From assembly GCA_027422505.1 (NCBI GenBank), contig JAPQWV010000028.1, positions 4,306,001-4,370,000 of the forward strand: a DNA stretch of 64,000 nt. The letters are read 5' to 3'. Below, in pieces: positions 11,231-23,194 of this stretch. Under the pieces are notes generated by a model. It made no database searches. It was given only the letters and a program-made list of their open reading frames with translations, and was not told where the DNA came from. The first letter of the stretch is position 1, and each line of letters begins with the position of its first letter. The stretch comes from Craterostigma plantagineum (lineage: Eukaryota; Streptophyta; Magnoliopsida; Lamiales; Linderniaceae). Made by a program: the position numbers and the translations under genes.

Positions 11231-11700
11231 TGGGAAACAGGTTTAGGAAGGGTGCTTAGGCCCTGGATGATGCCACCAGCTTGAGGTGATGCCATTGTCC
11301 CAGACGAGAAAGGTCCCTCTAACAGCTCATCAGCTAAGTCCACTAGAGCTGCAAAAGAGTTATTGTCGTGATGTGTGGATGGCCCTGCTCGATCAGCTGG
11401 AGCCCTTGGGCCGTTCGCAGGGATCAGCAAATTGGCTTTCAGCTGGTCTGGATGGGGGCGTTCTGCCATCTTTCCCTTTCGACCCACTGACTTCCATGTC
11501 GTTGTCTGTTCAACCACCGTGGTCTTGGGTTTATTGGCCTTAGGCGCCGGCTGCTGCGCCTGCCTCTTCGGGCATGAATTCCGGTTATGTGTAATCGCCG
11601 AACAGACTTGACAAGGAGTAGGCCGCCATTCATGCTCCACCCTAATCGTGATCAGGCCAATCTGGTATCCTCCCTCACCAATCTGGTCGAGGTGGGACTG
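11227..11700 (-). pseudogene. LINE-1 ORF1, C-terminal part only
   Basis: ORF1 is the RNA-binding protein of plant L1 elements. Only the region around the zinc knuckle remains: TIRVEHEWRPTPC followed by CQVCSAITHNRNSCP, then a basic Pro/Lys-rich tail ending at 11227. The DUF4283 domain that should precede it is missing. The open frame formally runs to 11793 on the minus strand, but the part beyond about 11700 is antisense of LINE-2 and is not ORF1. The alignment with LINE-2 (VEYDWKPSPCSHC) and LINE-3 (VEYEWRPKRCSIC) sets the boundary. Confidence 0.8.
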
Positions 11701-11791
11701 ATTGGAGCGAGGTTTTAGCGTTTTGTGGCGACTAGGGTTCCTTGGCGAGATGCAATCGCCGGGGATTTCACCCGATCCACCTGATCGGGCC

Positions 11792-13959
11792 ATGGCGACG
11801 ATCGCTGATCCGGTGGTGATGGAGCGTGATCAGCTACCACCGACGGCGCAAGGGGCTGACCCGGCTCTCCCGGATTTGGATGCCTTGACCGCGGCATACC
11901 CGGATTTTGCAGCGTGCTTCGATGGGGTTCGTTTCCGGGCACTGCAGAACAAGATTGCCGGCGCTGATGGGACGCAGATTGAGACTGGGTTTTCCGGCGA
12001 TGGAGGACAGCCCAATCGGGCTGTTTCTACGCCCATGGGTGACGGTGGACCTGCTAGGGTTGATCAGGTGATTTCGCGCGAATCTGACGGGGCGGATGAC
12101 AGCGCTGATCGCGGGATGGTGACGGCTAGGGTTAATTCGGGCATGCCTCAGACGGCGGGCCACGCTGGGAATGGGCCTAGGGTCTCGAATGGATCGCCAC
12201 CTGCGCGTATGGGCTGTGCTAATGCTGCAGTTCCGCTGCAGGTTCCGCTACAGGGAATTCTGCGAAACCCTAAGCGTCGACCACAGTGGTGGCGGCCTGG
12301 AACTCCACCGCCAACTCGTCTGACGGCTCGGCGGTTCGTGGATATGGGAGCCATGATGGTTGATGAACCCGTTGATGAGGAAATCGTGGTTGATGATAGG
12401 ACGGAGGCTGCTCGGACGGGGTTGGTTACGACCCAACCAGCTAGGGTCTTCGGGTCTGAGCGGGTGATTGTATCGGCCGATTTGCCCCCTTCGTCGTCAT
12501 CTGCTGTTGCGCCGGGGAGGACGGAATTAATCGGTGACGTGGGTTTACCGATGCGGCATATGAGGGGTGATGGACGCTCACCGGGAACATCGACGACCAT
12601 GCAGCAGATGAGGGCGCCCGGGGTTGAGGCTGTGGTTTTTGGGGCTGGCAACGTGGATGCACCCGCGGTGGCTGCCATGACGGGGAAGTCACTTGGGAAG
12701 GGAGGTACTAACCCGTTCATGGATCCGTCTTTACACGAATGGGGCCGAGCACGATGACGGCGGCAGGGCATGCAGAGCCGGATTCCTTTGTGGCGGCTGT
12801 CCAACGAGCTGCCCCTTCACGACCATATGTGCCATCCAAGACTATGGCATTATCATACACACCGCCGACTGTAGTGAATGGGGTGGCTAGAGTGCGAGCA
12901 ACGGCGGAGATGGCACGTCGAGGGTGCGATCGATGGCAACATACGCTTGTGGGCTACTTTCTAGGGCGTAAACCGTACTTTCCTTTTGTGGAACGCCATT
13001 TTCGATCAGTTTGGAAGGGCCTTGCTGAAATACGGACAACTATTAATGGGTTCTTTATGTTTCGGTTTGAATCCAATGAGGCTAAAATGGGTGTGTTAGA
13101 GGGGGGCCCTTGGCTCATGCAAGGGCAACCCTTATTCTTGGAACCGTGGCGGCCTCGCATGTCATTTGCACGACGCGAGTTGGTGGAGGTGCCATTGTGG
13201 GTGAGACTACGGAATGTACCGTGCGAGTTGTGGACGCAGGAAGGCCTTGGGTTGGTTGCGAGTGCTGTTGGGCGTCCATTGTTTGCGGATAGTATCACGG
13301 CGACTGGGGAACGATTGGACTATGCACGTATCTGTGTCATGAAACCGCTCTCTGAGCCGTTTAGAGAGACTTGTGAGGTGTTGATCCAGGGGGATGGTGA
13401 GGAGGATGATGCTATTGTGCCGATCCAGGTGGAGTATGACTGGAAACCATCTCCGTGCTCGCACTGTAACTCATGGGCGCATGGGGCAGCACACTGTCCA
13501 CAACAAACTGCCAAGCCGGCCGGGGCAGCGCTTGCGACGAGTGACGAGCCGGGGCGTGTTGCGGCAGCGCCTCATGGGAAACCTCGCGGGACCACTGGTG
13601 AAGAACATCAGCTGGGCCGGAATCGTAGACCGGCCCGACAGAGAGCAGGTCCAAGGCGTCCTAGTCGGATGGATGTGCCTCGCAGAGCATCCCCACCTCC
13701 GCAAAATGCATGGCAACTTGTGGGGGTCAAGGGCAAGGCGATCTTGGGTACGTCGAAGGAGGGACGAAGTGATAGATCATCTGCCATGGTTGGGCAGGGG
13801 GAGGGTGCCATGACACGGCCCCCGGATGCCGATGTGCCCTCGACTTCGGGCGATCGGAATCGATTTGAATTGCTTCGCTCAGTACCTGAAGTGACTGACT
13901 TGACTATCTATACGGGCCCTAAAGCAGATGCAGCCCGCCCAGGGGTGCCTTTATGTTAG
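11792..13959 (+). pseudogene. LINE-2 ORF1 (DUF4283 and zinc knuckle), in two frames
   Basis: The N-terminal frame from the ATG at 11792 to 12757 is low-complexity Gly/Ala/Pro-rich, with conserved blocks LTAAYPDFAACFDGVRF and RRFVDMG that recur in LINE-3. The second frame, 12739-13959, carries the DUF4283 domain (WQHTLVGYFLGRKPYF, VLEGGPWLMQGQPLFLE, VPLWVRLRNVP) and a CCHC knuckle (CSHCNSWAHGAAHC), then a basic tail. The frames overlap by 19 bp. LINE-3 also changes frame at the corresponding place (about 55690), so this could be a shared lesion, independent decay, or two separate ORFs. The stop TAG at 13957-13959 overlaps the ORF2 start. Confidence 0.82.
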
Positions 13960-16900
13960 GTGTCGGATCCTGGAATGTGCGTGGTCTTAATAAGCAAGAC
14001 CACAGGAGGGCGGTGGGGGAATTGATTTCGCGTGAAGGGCTATGTATGATTGGGCTAATAGAGACGCGAGTGTCGGCGTCTAATGCTGATTTTATATCGA
14101 CAGGCATTAGGACTCGTTGGAGTTGGTTCTTTGAGTATGATGACGGCCCAGCGTCGCGCATCTGGGTAGGTTGGGACCCATCGGTCCTGAAGGTGGGGGT
14201 TCTTGGTTTCTCGACTCAAGCTATCCACTGCAGGGTTGATTCGTTGGTGACCAAGGAGACATTCTTTATTTCCTTCGCATATGGGCATTCAAGGAGGGAG
14301 GAGAGATTGTCCTTATGGGAGGATTTGACTGCTATGTCCGCTGAGCGGGTGGCGGATGCCTGGATAGTCATGGGGGACTTCAACGCTATCTTACATCCGG
14401 ATGAGGGAAGAGGGGGATCGCCCTCTATTCAAGATATGGCGGACTTTCGAGCATGCTTAGTGAGTGCGGATCTTTTGACGTTACCGACGATGGGCCAGGT
14501 CTTCACATGGTATAATCAACAACGTGCTGAGGCTGGGATCTGGAGGCGCTTGGATCGGATTTTGGGCAACCCGCAGTGGTTTGCCAGATTTACGGATGCA
14601 TTCTGTCGTTGTGGCTTACCTGCGACTTCAGATCACTCGCCGATCCTCTTAGGTGCCACTGTAGCACGGCAGCATAAGGTGACGTTTCGATTCGACAACT
14701 TCTTGGCGAAGGATCCGAGATTCTTCGATTTGGTTCAGAAGGCCTGGAGTGTGCCTATTACGGGCTACCCCATGTTCGTGTTGGTGAGACGGCTGAAGAT
14801 GTTGAAGTCTTCCCTCCTAGAGCTGCGACGGTCGAAAGGGGATTTAACGGCAAATGTCACGGAGGCCAAGTTTTTTCTCGATATTGCACAGGACTATGCT
14901 ACACGGTATCCAAATGAAGAGGGTTTTTTTGACCTGGAACGGATATGCCGGATGTTATATGCGAAAGCGGTGATGGCGGAGCAGTCGGCATTATCACAGC
15001 GGGCTAAGCTTGCGTGGCTCAAGGATGGCGATCAATGCACGTCCTACTTCTTTCGTAGGGTCGCCATGCGCCGGGCTGCTAATCGGATCTGGTCCTTGGA
15101 GACGGCCACGGGAACCCTTCTGGAGGAGCCGGATGAGGTGGAAGGCGAGTTGATTGGGTTCTATCGGGACTTATTGGGTCAGTCTATGCACTCGGCGCCG
15201 ATTGCTGATTCTGATGTGCAGAGTGCTGTTGTGCGGACGCTCTCCCCAGCGAATGCTGCTTCCATGATTGGCGTAGTCACTAACTTGGAGGTTCGGACGG
15301 CGCTTTTCTCTATGGGGGATGAGAAAGCGCCTGGCCCTGACGGGTATACAGTTGCGTTCTTTCGGGCGGCATGGGGGATTGTGGGAGATGCAGTGGTCGA
15401 GGCGGTACAGGACTTCTTCGTTTCGGGGAGGCTACTTAAGGGGCTCAATAGCACACTCATCACATTGATCCCTAAGAGGGATGCACCGAGGCGGGCGACT
15501 GACTTTAGGCCGATCTCATGCTGTAATGTAATGTACTTTACAAGGTCGACGCATTAGCGACAATGTGTTGCTAGCGCAGGAGCTGTGCCTCGGGTATAAG
15601 TCCAAGGGGCGTCCGCCACGAGCGATGTTCAAGATTGACTTGGCGAAGGCCTACGACAAGGTCGAGTGGGGCTTTTTGCTGTCGGTGTTACGCGCCATGG
15701 GATTTCATCCTACGTACATTGGATGGATTCGCACGTGCCTCACGACTACAGCCTTCTCGCTAAACTTGAATGGCCAGGTGGTGGGGTTTTTTCAGGGAAA
15801 GAGGGTCTGCGACAGGGGGATCCCATCTCGCCCTATCTTTTTACCTTGGTTATGGAGGTTCTCCATGGGCTGCTCATGAGGTATGTGTCGGAGGAACCTC
15901 GGTTCCGATACCATTGGCGATGTGAGGAACTCAGACTGGTTTCGTTAGCGTTTGCGGATGACCTCCTTCTCTTTAGCCATGCGGATGAAGGGTCGATTGG
16001 GGTGCTGAAACGAGCGCTGGATGAGTTTGGAAGGCTATCTGGGTTAGTTCCTAACCCTGATAAGAGCGAGATGTATCTTTCTCGGCGGGCTGAGGGTCTG
16101 ACGGCGTCGTTTCAGGCCCTGATGGGATATCGTGTGGGCCATCTGCCAGTTCGGTACTTGGGGGTGCCGCTTATCACTTCACGCTTGACGATTCATGACT
16201 GTGCGCCGCTACTCCAAAAGGTGGATCAGCGATTAGGGTCATGGCTTAATCGCTCCTTATCCTACGCGGGCCGCCTGCAGCTGGTGAAGTCGGTGCTGCA
16301 GGCTCTTCATACGTATTGGCCGGGAGTTTTCCTACTTCCTAAAGGCGTGGTCAACTCCTTGGAAATGCGCTTTAGGAAGTTCTTGTGGGGAGGGGGATCG
16401 GCTAAGGTGGCATGGGATGTTCTATGTCTTCCTGTGAGAGAAGGGGGACTGGGACTAAGGTCTATCGCGGTCGACAACAAGGCGTTAATGCTGAAGCACT
16501 TGTGGAGTGTTCTTACCAGAACACCAGGCTCGATTTGGGTTGAATGGCTTTATGGGACGCGGCTGATGTCTCGCTCGATTTGGGACCTACGGGTGTCGGC
16601 GAATGACGCTTGGAGCTGGAGAAAGATGCTACAATTGAGACCATTGATCCGATCTCTGATTACGTTCCGAGTTGGGGACGGGTCCACGATTTGGTTGTGG
16701 AAGGATCCCTGGCTCCTTACTACTCCATTGATTGAGTGTTTCCCTCGGGGACCTGTTGCGATGGGTCTACCACAGGATGCAAGACTTAGTATGGTTATTG
16801 TTGCGCATGGATGGAACTGGCCTGGGCAGGGGGCGGTTGAGTACATAGAGATCAGCCGGCTACTCCCGAATGTTGTGCGCGGGCCTCGCGATGGGGTGCT

Positions 16901-17516
16901 GTGGAAGGGATCGCCGGACGGGAATATGATGACTTCGATGGCTAGGGACGCGATGAGACATAGGAGGCCACCTGTTTGCTGGGCTGCACTGTTTGGGGGC
17001 CCATTGAAGGTTCCTAGGCACGAGTTCATTCTTTATTTGGGTTTGCAGGATCGCCTCTCGACTAGGGACAAGCCGTGGATTGCTCAGCGGGCGGGAACTC
17101 CGGCTTGTTGCCTTTGTGATGAGCTGCACTTTGAGACGGCCCAACATCTCTTTTTTTTTTGGGAAGACCAACATCTCTTTTTTGACTGCCCATTCTCACG
17201 GCAGTGCCTTCGACTTTTACGGCGGCGGATTAGGTGGATCTGGCCCTATCAGGAATGGAGCACTGGTATTCAGTGGGCGGCCTCCCGGTGGCGAGGGAAG
17301 CACCTTTTACAGGCTGCTTATCGACATGTCCTTGCCTCGCTTGTTTATCATATTTGGCAGGCGAGGAACAGACGTTGGAAGGAGGGGATCATCACGACGC
17401 CTCACAGGTTGGTAGGGAGTGTTCTTGCATTGGTTATCTTGCGTATTGGTGGTACGCCAGCCAAGTACGAGCTGCATCGGGTGGCCATCCGCAGACTATG
17501 GCGTGTGGCTTGGTAG
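13953..17516 (+). pseudogene. LINE-2 ORF2 (endonuclease, RT, zf-RVT), disrupted
   Basis: 13953-15557 is open and holds the full endonuclease (GSWNVRGLNKQDHRRAV, GLIETRVS, MGDFNAIL, LPATSDHSPILL) and the first RT motifs (DEKAPGPDGYTVAFF, FRPISCCNV). At about 15535-15556 a 5-nt duplication (AATGT) and a deletion of about 110 bp remove the segment between the CCNV motif and GRRISDN, by comparison with LINE-1 and LINE-3. 15565-15810 continues RT in another frame (FKIDLAKAYDKVEW). A second shift at about 15800 leads to 15810-17516 (LRQGDPISPYLFTLV, catalytic FADDLLLFSHA, zf-RVT around CCLCDELHFETAQHLF, end WRVAW). At about 17150 a 27-bp partial duplication adds nine residues inside the zf-RVT block. 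It cannot encode a working RT. Confidence 0.9.
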
Positions 17517-17553
17517 TGCGTTTGACTTGTGTAGGTAGTGTTTGTGCTTGTAC

Positions 17554-17571
17554 CCAGTAGCCTGTTACTGG
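17554..17571 (+). promoter_or_regulatory. 3'-UTR hairpin of LINE-2
   Basis: CCAGTA (17554-17559), loop GCCTGT, then TACTGG (17566-17571). The same hairpin is present at the same place in LINE-3 (60326-60343) and, with a shorter stem, in LINE-4 (51308-51325). Confidence 0.8.
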
Positions 17572-17656
17572 TTGGATTGCGGAGCTTATCTCCTGCTCAC
17601 TATGTACATACCTTTTCGCTTATATATATATGGGACATTAAAACCAAAAAAAAAAG

Positions 17657-18846
17657 ATAATATACAACAAAATATTATTTTACATAGTAGTATCTATACA
17701 ACGGGCGTAGCCCCAAAAATGTCAAAAGAACAATAACCCTATTATCGCTCCACAGGTCTTCATCCATGTACCGCTCCGCCCTCAAAAGTCCGTGGAGCAC
17801 CGCCACCAGCCGCTTCAGTCTCGACGCGTAACATGAAATCCTTGATGTTCCTATCATGTCGAAATCCTTGATGGTGTCGAGATTCTCATAAGACACATCT
17901 CGATATTATTCTATGAAGAAATTTCGAAATCTTTGTTAACATGAAATGTCGAGATCCTTAATTGAAAAGAAATGTCGAAATATTCATACAAATGTCGAGG
18001 TCTTTACCAATATAAATGTCGAGACATATAAATATCGAGACTTTATCAATATCGAAGTCTTATACAATGTCGAGACCTTCTAAAAACAGTACTTCTCCCC
18101 AAAACCCTAAAACTGTACCATTAGAATCGTCCTCCAAAACTAATCCTCCAAAACAACACTAATCCCAGAAACTAATACAGCTTATAATGATTGATTTCTT
18201 ATGAACGGCTATTTAACTACCCATGAATATGGTCTGAAGTTTCGAATTCTTTAATATTCTTGAACCTTATAAGTTTAGAAATTTTCTAAAACCTTCATAT
18301 AGCCGTGTAGTAGCATTTGTTACCAAAATAAATTAAATATTAAGGCTAAAGAGATTATACCTTTGGTAACTATCACCTTCGAACTCCTTTTGGTGTTAGA
18401 TTTCTCAATTTCGTTGAAAAGCTCCTTCACTGTTGATGTGATTTCTTATTTTCTTCTCTTAGGGGTTTTCTTCCTCAAAATGACGTTATAGTCTTTGTAA
18501 AGGTAGATAAGTACTACATGGTTAAAAGAAAACTTGATGGGACAAGGGAGAGATAACGATTTCTCTTCCCTAAGCTTAAGGAAACTTATCAAATATATTA
18601 TGTATATAATTTTGGGCCTAAGAATAATTAAATCTGGGCCTAATTTCGAATGTTAAATGTTAGTCCAAAATTTTCTTATTTATTAATTATATTTAATTCT
18701 TCGCTCAATTTCGGAATAAATTTGAAATTATTAAAATTCATATTTTTCGTTGCATAACTTGATTTTTGTTGTTAATGTGCTTAATTTGCAAAATAATTAC
18801 ACAGATAGTTATAGCAAAATCCCGCATTAACTTTACGGGTATTACA
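17657..18846 (-). repeat. Gypsy LTR fragment, minus orientation
   Basis: The right end is a clear LTR terminus: ACGGGTATTACA, the reverse of TGTAATACCCGT. The left part (about 17690-17830) closely matches 20440-20580 in the complete element, including GCTCCACAGGTCTTCATCCA. The terminal 80-100 bp expected further left are missing at the LINE-2 3' end. The piece is far shorter than a full LTR and carries TGTCGAGAT motifs at about 17850-18080. It has no PPT or PBS beside it and lies directly against the copia arm at 18847. Confidence 0.75.
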
Positions 18847-20313
18847 GTTCCTCCGAACCAAAGATGAGACAGGGGACTTGCTTATTAACTTTGTGAACAC
18901 AAGAATCTGCTGCAACAGACTATTCAAGTTATTCGAACAGACAACGGCACTGAGTTCAAGAATAAATATCTCAGTGAGTTTTATCAGAAACTTGGAATTA
19001 GTCAACAATTTTCAGCCGCAAAAACACTCAACAAAATGGGGTTGTTGAAAGGAAAAACAGAACCCCAGTGGAGGCCGCTCTTACAATGTTGATCCATTCC
19101 AGCCTTCCGCACTTTCCTTGGGCTGAAGCAGTAAATACTGCCTGTTTTACCCAAAACAGGACGGTGATTCACAAACGGTTCAACAAGACTCCGTACGAGA
19201 TTGTAAATAAGAGAGTACCCAACATCTCATTCTTTAAGGTCTTCGGGTGCAAGTGCTTTGTGGCGAATGACAGAGAGCAACGTGCAAAGTTCGACCCTAA
19301 AGCATTCGAAGCAACTTTCGTCGGGTATTCTTCAACATCAAAAGCGTACCGAGTATACATCAAGTCCAACCGCACGATTAAGGAAAGCTATAACGTCACT
19401 TTTCACGAAGTGAACGAGATGGCTTCTGAACAAAACAATTCAGGACCCGTGCTCAACCCGTTGGCTTCTGAAGACAACATCTCAGAATCCGTTTTCACTG
19501 GTGTGTTGGCAGAAAACCAACAGAAGATGGCAACAACTCAGCAATCACCGCCAGACGAAGCTCTAAGATTTGTGTTAGAAGACTTGGATTCTCTCTTTGA
19601 GCCTCTACATCCGCCAGTCACCGTCAATCCTACACCCGACGTGGCTGATGTACCAAGTTCTTCCACAGTCCCTACCTCACCCGATTCAGATTTGCCATAG
19701 AACAATGAAGAACCTCCCATGGGCGTTGAGGAAGAATCATCAATGTCGCTCCCACCCAGTACAGATTTGGAACTTCCTCACACGAATGAACAATCGGAGA
19801 TCGTTGGAAATCTAGACCCACAAATGGCTGATGCATCATCTTCAGCTTTGCCGCATGAGCGCCGGTGGACTAGAGCTCATGCGGTTGATCAGATAATTGG
19901 CGATCCTTCGAGCGGAGTAAGGACACGACATCAACACAGTCTTTTCAGCTGCTTCTTAAGCCAAAACGAGCCTACTAAGGTAGCAGATGCACTACAAGAC
20001 CCGGATTGGATAATTGCAACGCAAGAGGAAATCAACAAATTCGAACGTCTTCAAGTGTGGAAATTAGTACCCCGTCCGCATGGGAAAACTATCATAGGGA
20101 CAAAATGGGTATTTAAGAACAAAAAGAATGAAGATGGTGAAGTGATCCGGAACAGAGCACGATTAGTTGCAAAGGGAAACAACCAACAGGAAAGCATTGA
20201 TTACGACGAAACATATGCTCCTGTTGCCCGGATTGAAGCCATTCGTCTGTTATTGGCTTACGCAGATCATAAAGCTTTCAAGGTCTATCAAATGGACGTT
20301 AAAACTGCCTTTC
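18847..20313 (+). pseudogene. pol: Copia integrase/RT, left inverted arm, part 1
   Basis: This is part of a copia polyprotein. It starts abruptly at the LTR junction with FLRTKDET, then integrase core (VIRTDNGTEFKNKYL, QFSAAKT), the integrase C-terminal region (FGCKCFVANDREQRAKFDP, ATFVGYSSTSKAYRVY), a variable linker and RT ([52 protein letters not shown]). It ends inside the codon after TAF, where a 7.5-kb LTR element is inserted. Frames break at about 19020 and 19700. It is the inverted copy of 28369-30296 and resumes at 27863. Confidence 0.9.
20309..20313. repeat. Target-site duplication (left), CTTTC
   Basis: CTTTC immediately precedes the LTR terminus TGTGGCGACC and is repeated at 27858-27862 after the other terminus. 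Confidence 0.95.
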
Positions 20314-21873
20314 TGTGGCGACCCAACTTTTCTAATTAGGATTAGTGGCGGATTTCCGCAACGTAAGCCGCGGAAGGCCCGTCTAATTAAAACTTTTTCC
20401 TAAAATAATATATACTAATATAAAAATCCGTCTACATCGTTATCTCTGTACATGGGCCGAAGCCCCAAAATATCAAAAGAACGAAAAGTCCTAAAGCCGC
20501 TCCACAGGTCTTCATCCATGTACTGCACCGCCCTCAAAAGTCCGTGGAGCACCGCCACCAGCCGCCTTAGTCTCGACGCGTATCGGCGTCAGACTCAGTA
20601 CCTACAACACGTAAACACTGAGCAATTTGCCCAGTAGGTGAATAAAATGCATGTATGCAAGTGTGCACTCTACCCCAATCCCAATTTCTCACGACATGAT
20701 ACAATGCACACTCTTTCTTTTCCCACATTTCTATTTCGCACAATACAGGGCCCTAGGTTAGGCTCGACACCTCCGCGCGCATTAGACTACTGGGAGGCCA
20801 CCCCCAAGTCTCGCGGCGAGCTACGCCGGTAGTGCACTAATCGATCACGTCAATGGCCTCCTACCAGGTCGTATATCTCCCGCACCAATCAAAAATCCCA
20901 TCCGGCGGTATGCACCTCGAATCGATCACGTCCGAGTAGACAGATCGATCACGTCTGTCTCCGCCATGTGCCCAGTGAGCCCAACCTCGACTCCTCTAAG
21001 AGTCGCCAATCACAAACATCTCATTCTACCCCGTACGTCAATATCTTATATCCTACCGTCACACCACGGTATAATCATCTCTCGCCCTAACATGATATGC
21101 ACGTGCCATGCATATAAAAATATCATAAAACATGATTTATAAAAACGTACGTAAAACAGGTAAAACTCGTAAATCACGTAAGTCACGTAAGTCACGAAAA
21201 TCATCGAATCACATGAAAACACATAATTCACAGATGTGTTTACGCATTGTAGATGGATGATCCACCTACCTGTCCTCCCGCTAAAGTTATTCGCGATATC
21301 TGGTGGATTCCTAATCTCGGACCTCTGAATATATAAAATTATTAGTATATGTTCTAGTTCTGGAGCTTCTTAAAGTCTAAGTAACGAGAACCCTAAAAAT
21401 CCCAAAAACCCTAAATTCCAGAAAACTTTTGTAACCTAGCCAAAACTTTACAAACTGTACCAAAAGGTAAATCATCATGCCGAAAACCCTAAAAAAAAGG
21501 AATTCGTATTCTATCAATATCAGTTTCGAAAATCATTCCTAACCATAATGTGGTACACCCTAAGAAGCTCGCATTCTCAAGACATCAAATAAATACTTAT
21601 GAACTTAAATCAAAATTCTAGGGTTTTAATCTCTGTTCTAAAACCAAAAACTATCCCTGAAAAACATCAGCGTGCACCTAACGTGACAAACCGAAAATAT
21701 GGACTTTAAAATCTAAGTTATACAGTCATATAACATCATATCTAATCAACAATTAGTACTTAAGATGGCTAACTCATGGACCTAAGATTCCGTAACATAA
21801 TCATCACGAAAGCTTCCTAGAATTTATCCTAACCACCCATTTAAAGTCACGTAACTCATTTGACATCCCATAA

Positions 21874-21910
<37 letters not shown>

Positions 21911-23159
21911 TACCATATAGTTCATATAATACTTTGGACACATACATATAAAACACTGAGACTATTTCTCAATATCAATATTGCCGAGACTTTAGAATAC
22001 CTAGAGTCTTAAACCAACAAAAACCTTACTAAAGATAACCGAACCCTAAATGAAAATACACTACCCAAATCACATATACATATTTCGAAACTTCACATAA
22101 CTAACCCACATCCACACGAAATATTATAACAACATCAGCATATGTGAAAATTGCCTTAGTCACGAAAACTTCAATTAAGCATCACATTTTATATAGATTA
22201 AATGACATCGTAACAGGAAGTATTCCTCATGTGCCAATGGCTTAACACCAAAAAGTAATTGTGTTGTAAACCCTCACACCACGGAACTTAAACTTAACGA
22301 AACTAAGTATAGAAAATTCTTAACTACTTAAGTATCATATACCTTAAGCACATCAATTGATAAAATAATAATTAATCATTGGTCTTGAATTCACGGTTGT
22401 TTCACCATCGGAACTTACAAACATGTATGATTACGAACTTATACGTAACTTAGTTCCAAAATCCAAGTTCTATGTCTAACATGCTTACTACTTCATCTTA
22501 TCCACTTAATTGTATATAAAGCATATAACTATAAGCACAGATCGAGGTAACTCTAACTTTTTGAAACATATATAACATTGTAGACACATAAATGTTACGT
22601 AAATCTCCTAGAACATGATTTTAAAATAAGCATGAGTATATTCACGCAGGGTAGATGGGAGTTTACCTTTCTCTTTTTGAAATTTTGATTTCGAATTGTT
22701 AAAGATCCTAGGTTTTACTGAAATCTCTCTTTTCCTCTTCCTTTGTATTCGTACGTAGTTGGTGATGGTTTTTGCTTAGTGAAGGCCTTATCTCACTTGG
22801 TTAGATATACATGGAACACCTTGAAAGTAGCGAATGATTTGATAATGAGGTGACGAGGTAATGACGTGACTTACCTATATCTTAAGGAACCTCTTGTTTA
22901 AATTGGGCTTTAATATGTTATTTAAGCATTTGGGCCTTTCAATCATTTTGGTCATTGTTTAAAAACTTATTTGGGCCATACTTTCAATCCAGCCCAAAGT
23001 TATTATTATTCACTTGGGTTCGGTTCTTAAATGAGGCCCGTTGAAATACTTTCCGGGATTATTTTATTATTTTGGTTTCATCCGAAGTTTTGATATTTTC
23101 TTCGCTAATTATCTTGAAATTTCCTATCGTAATTCTGCTTTATAGTTGCGGGTATTACA
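20314..23159 (-). repeat. 3' LTR (2846 bp) of the non-autonomous element
   Basis: It ends TGTGGCGACCC on the left and GGGTATTACA on the right. It pairs with 25025-27857. It contains an AT dinucleotide run at about 21879-21908, longer than in the other copy. Confidence 0.95.
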
Positions 23160-23194
23160 TCCTCCCCCCTTAAAAGAATTTCGTCCCCGAAATT
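23160..23194 (-). promoter_or_regulatory. Polypurine tract and upstream hairpin
   Basis: On the minus strand the sequence reads hairpin (AATTTCG/CGAAATT, 23194-23188 with 23183-23177, 4-nt loop), then the purine run AAGGGGGGAGGA, then the LTR start TGTAATACCCGC. Confidence 0.9.

Larger units (their letters stand above)
7528..11700 (-). mobile_element. LINE-1: L1-type non-LTR retrotransposon, 5' truncated
   Basis: It runs on the minus strand from about 11700 to a poly(A) tail seen as a T run at 7528-7567 (two G interruptions). It holds the end of ORF1, a nearly complete ORF2 and a short 3' UTR (7620-7568). The 5' end stops inside ORF1, where the sequence meets the 5' end of LINE-2 head to head. 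I found no convincing target duplication: TCTAAGTTCTCTCTAAA beside the T run has no match near 11700. Confidence 0.9.
11701..17656 (+). mobile_element. LINE-2: L1-type non-LTR retrotransposon, near full length
   Basis: It runs from a 5' UTR at about 11701 to a short A run at about 17645-17656, with ORF1, ORF2 and a 3' UTR ending in a TATATATA tract, GGGACATTA and poly(A). It belongs to the same broad family as LINE-3 and LINE-4 (shared 3' UTR, shared C-terminus RRLWRVAW). Its 5' end abuts LINE-1 head to head. Its 3' flank is gypsy LTR sequence. No target duplication could be identified, and the exact 5' base is uncertain by tens of bases. Confidence 0.88.

Noticed and set aside
12148..12804. 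Minus-strand open frame (218 codons) opposite LINE-2 ORF1
   Set aside because: It mirrors the low-complexity GC-rich ORF1 N-terminus. It shows no domain, and the sense strand shares blocks with LINE-3.
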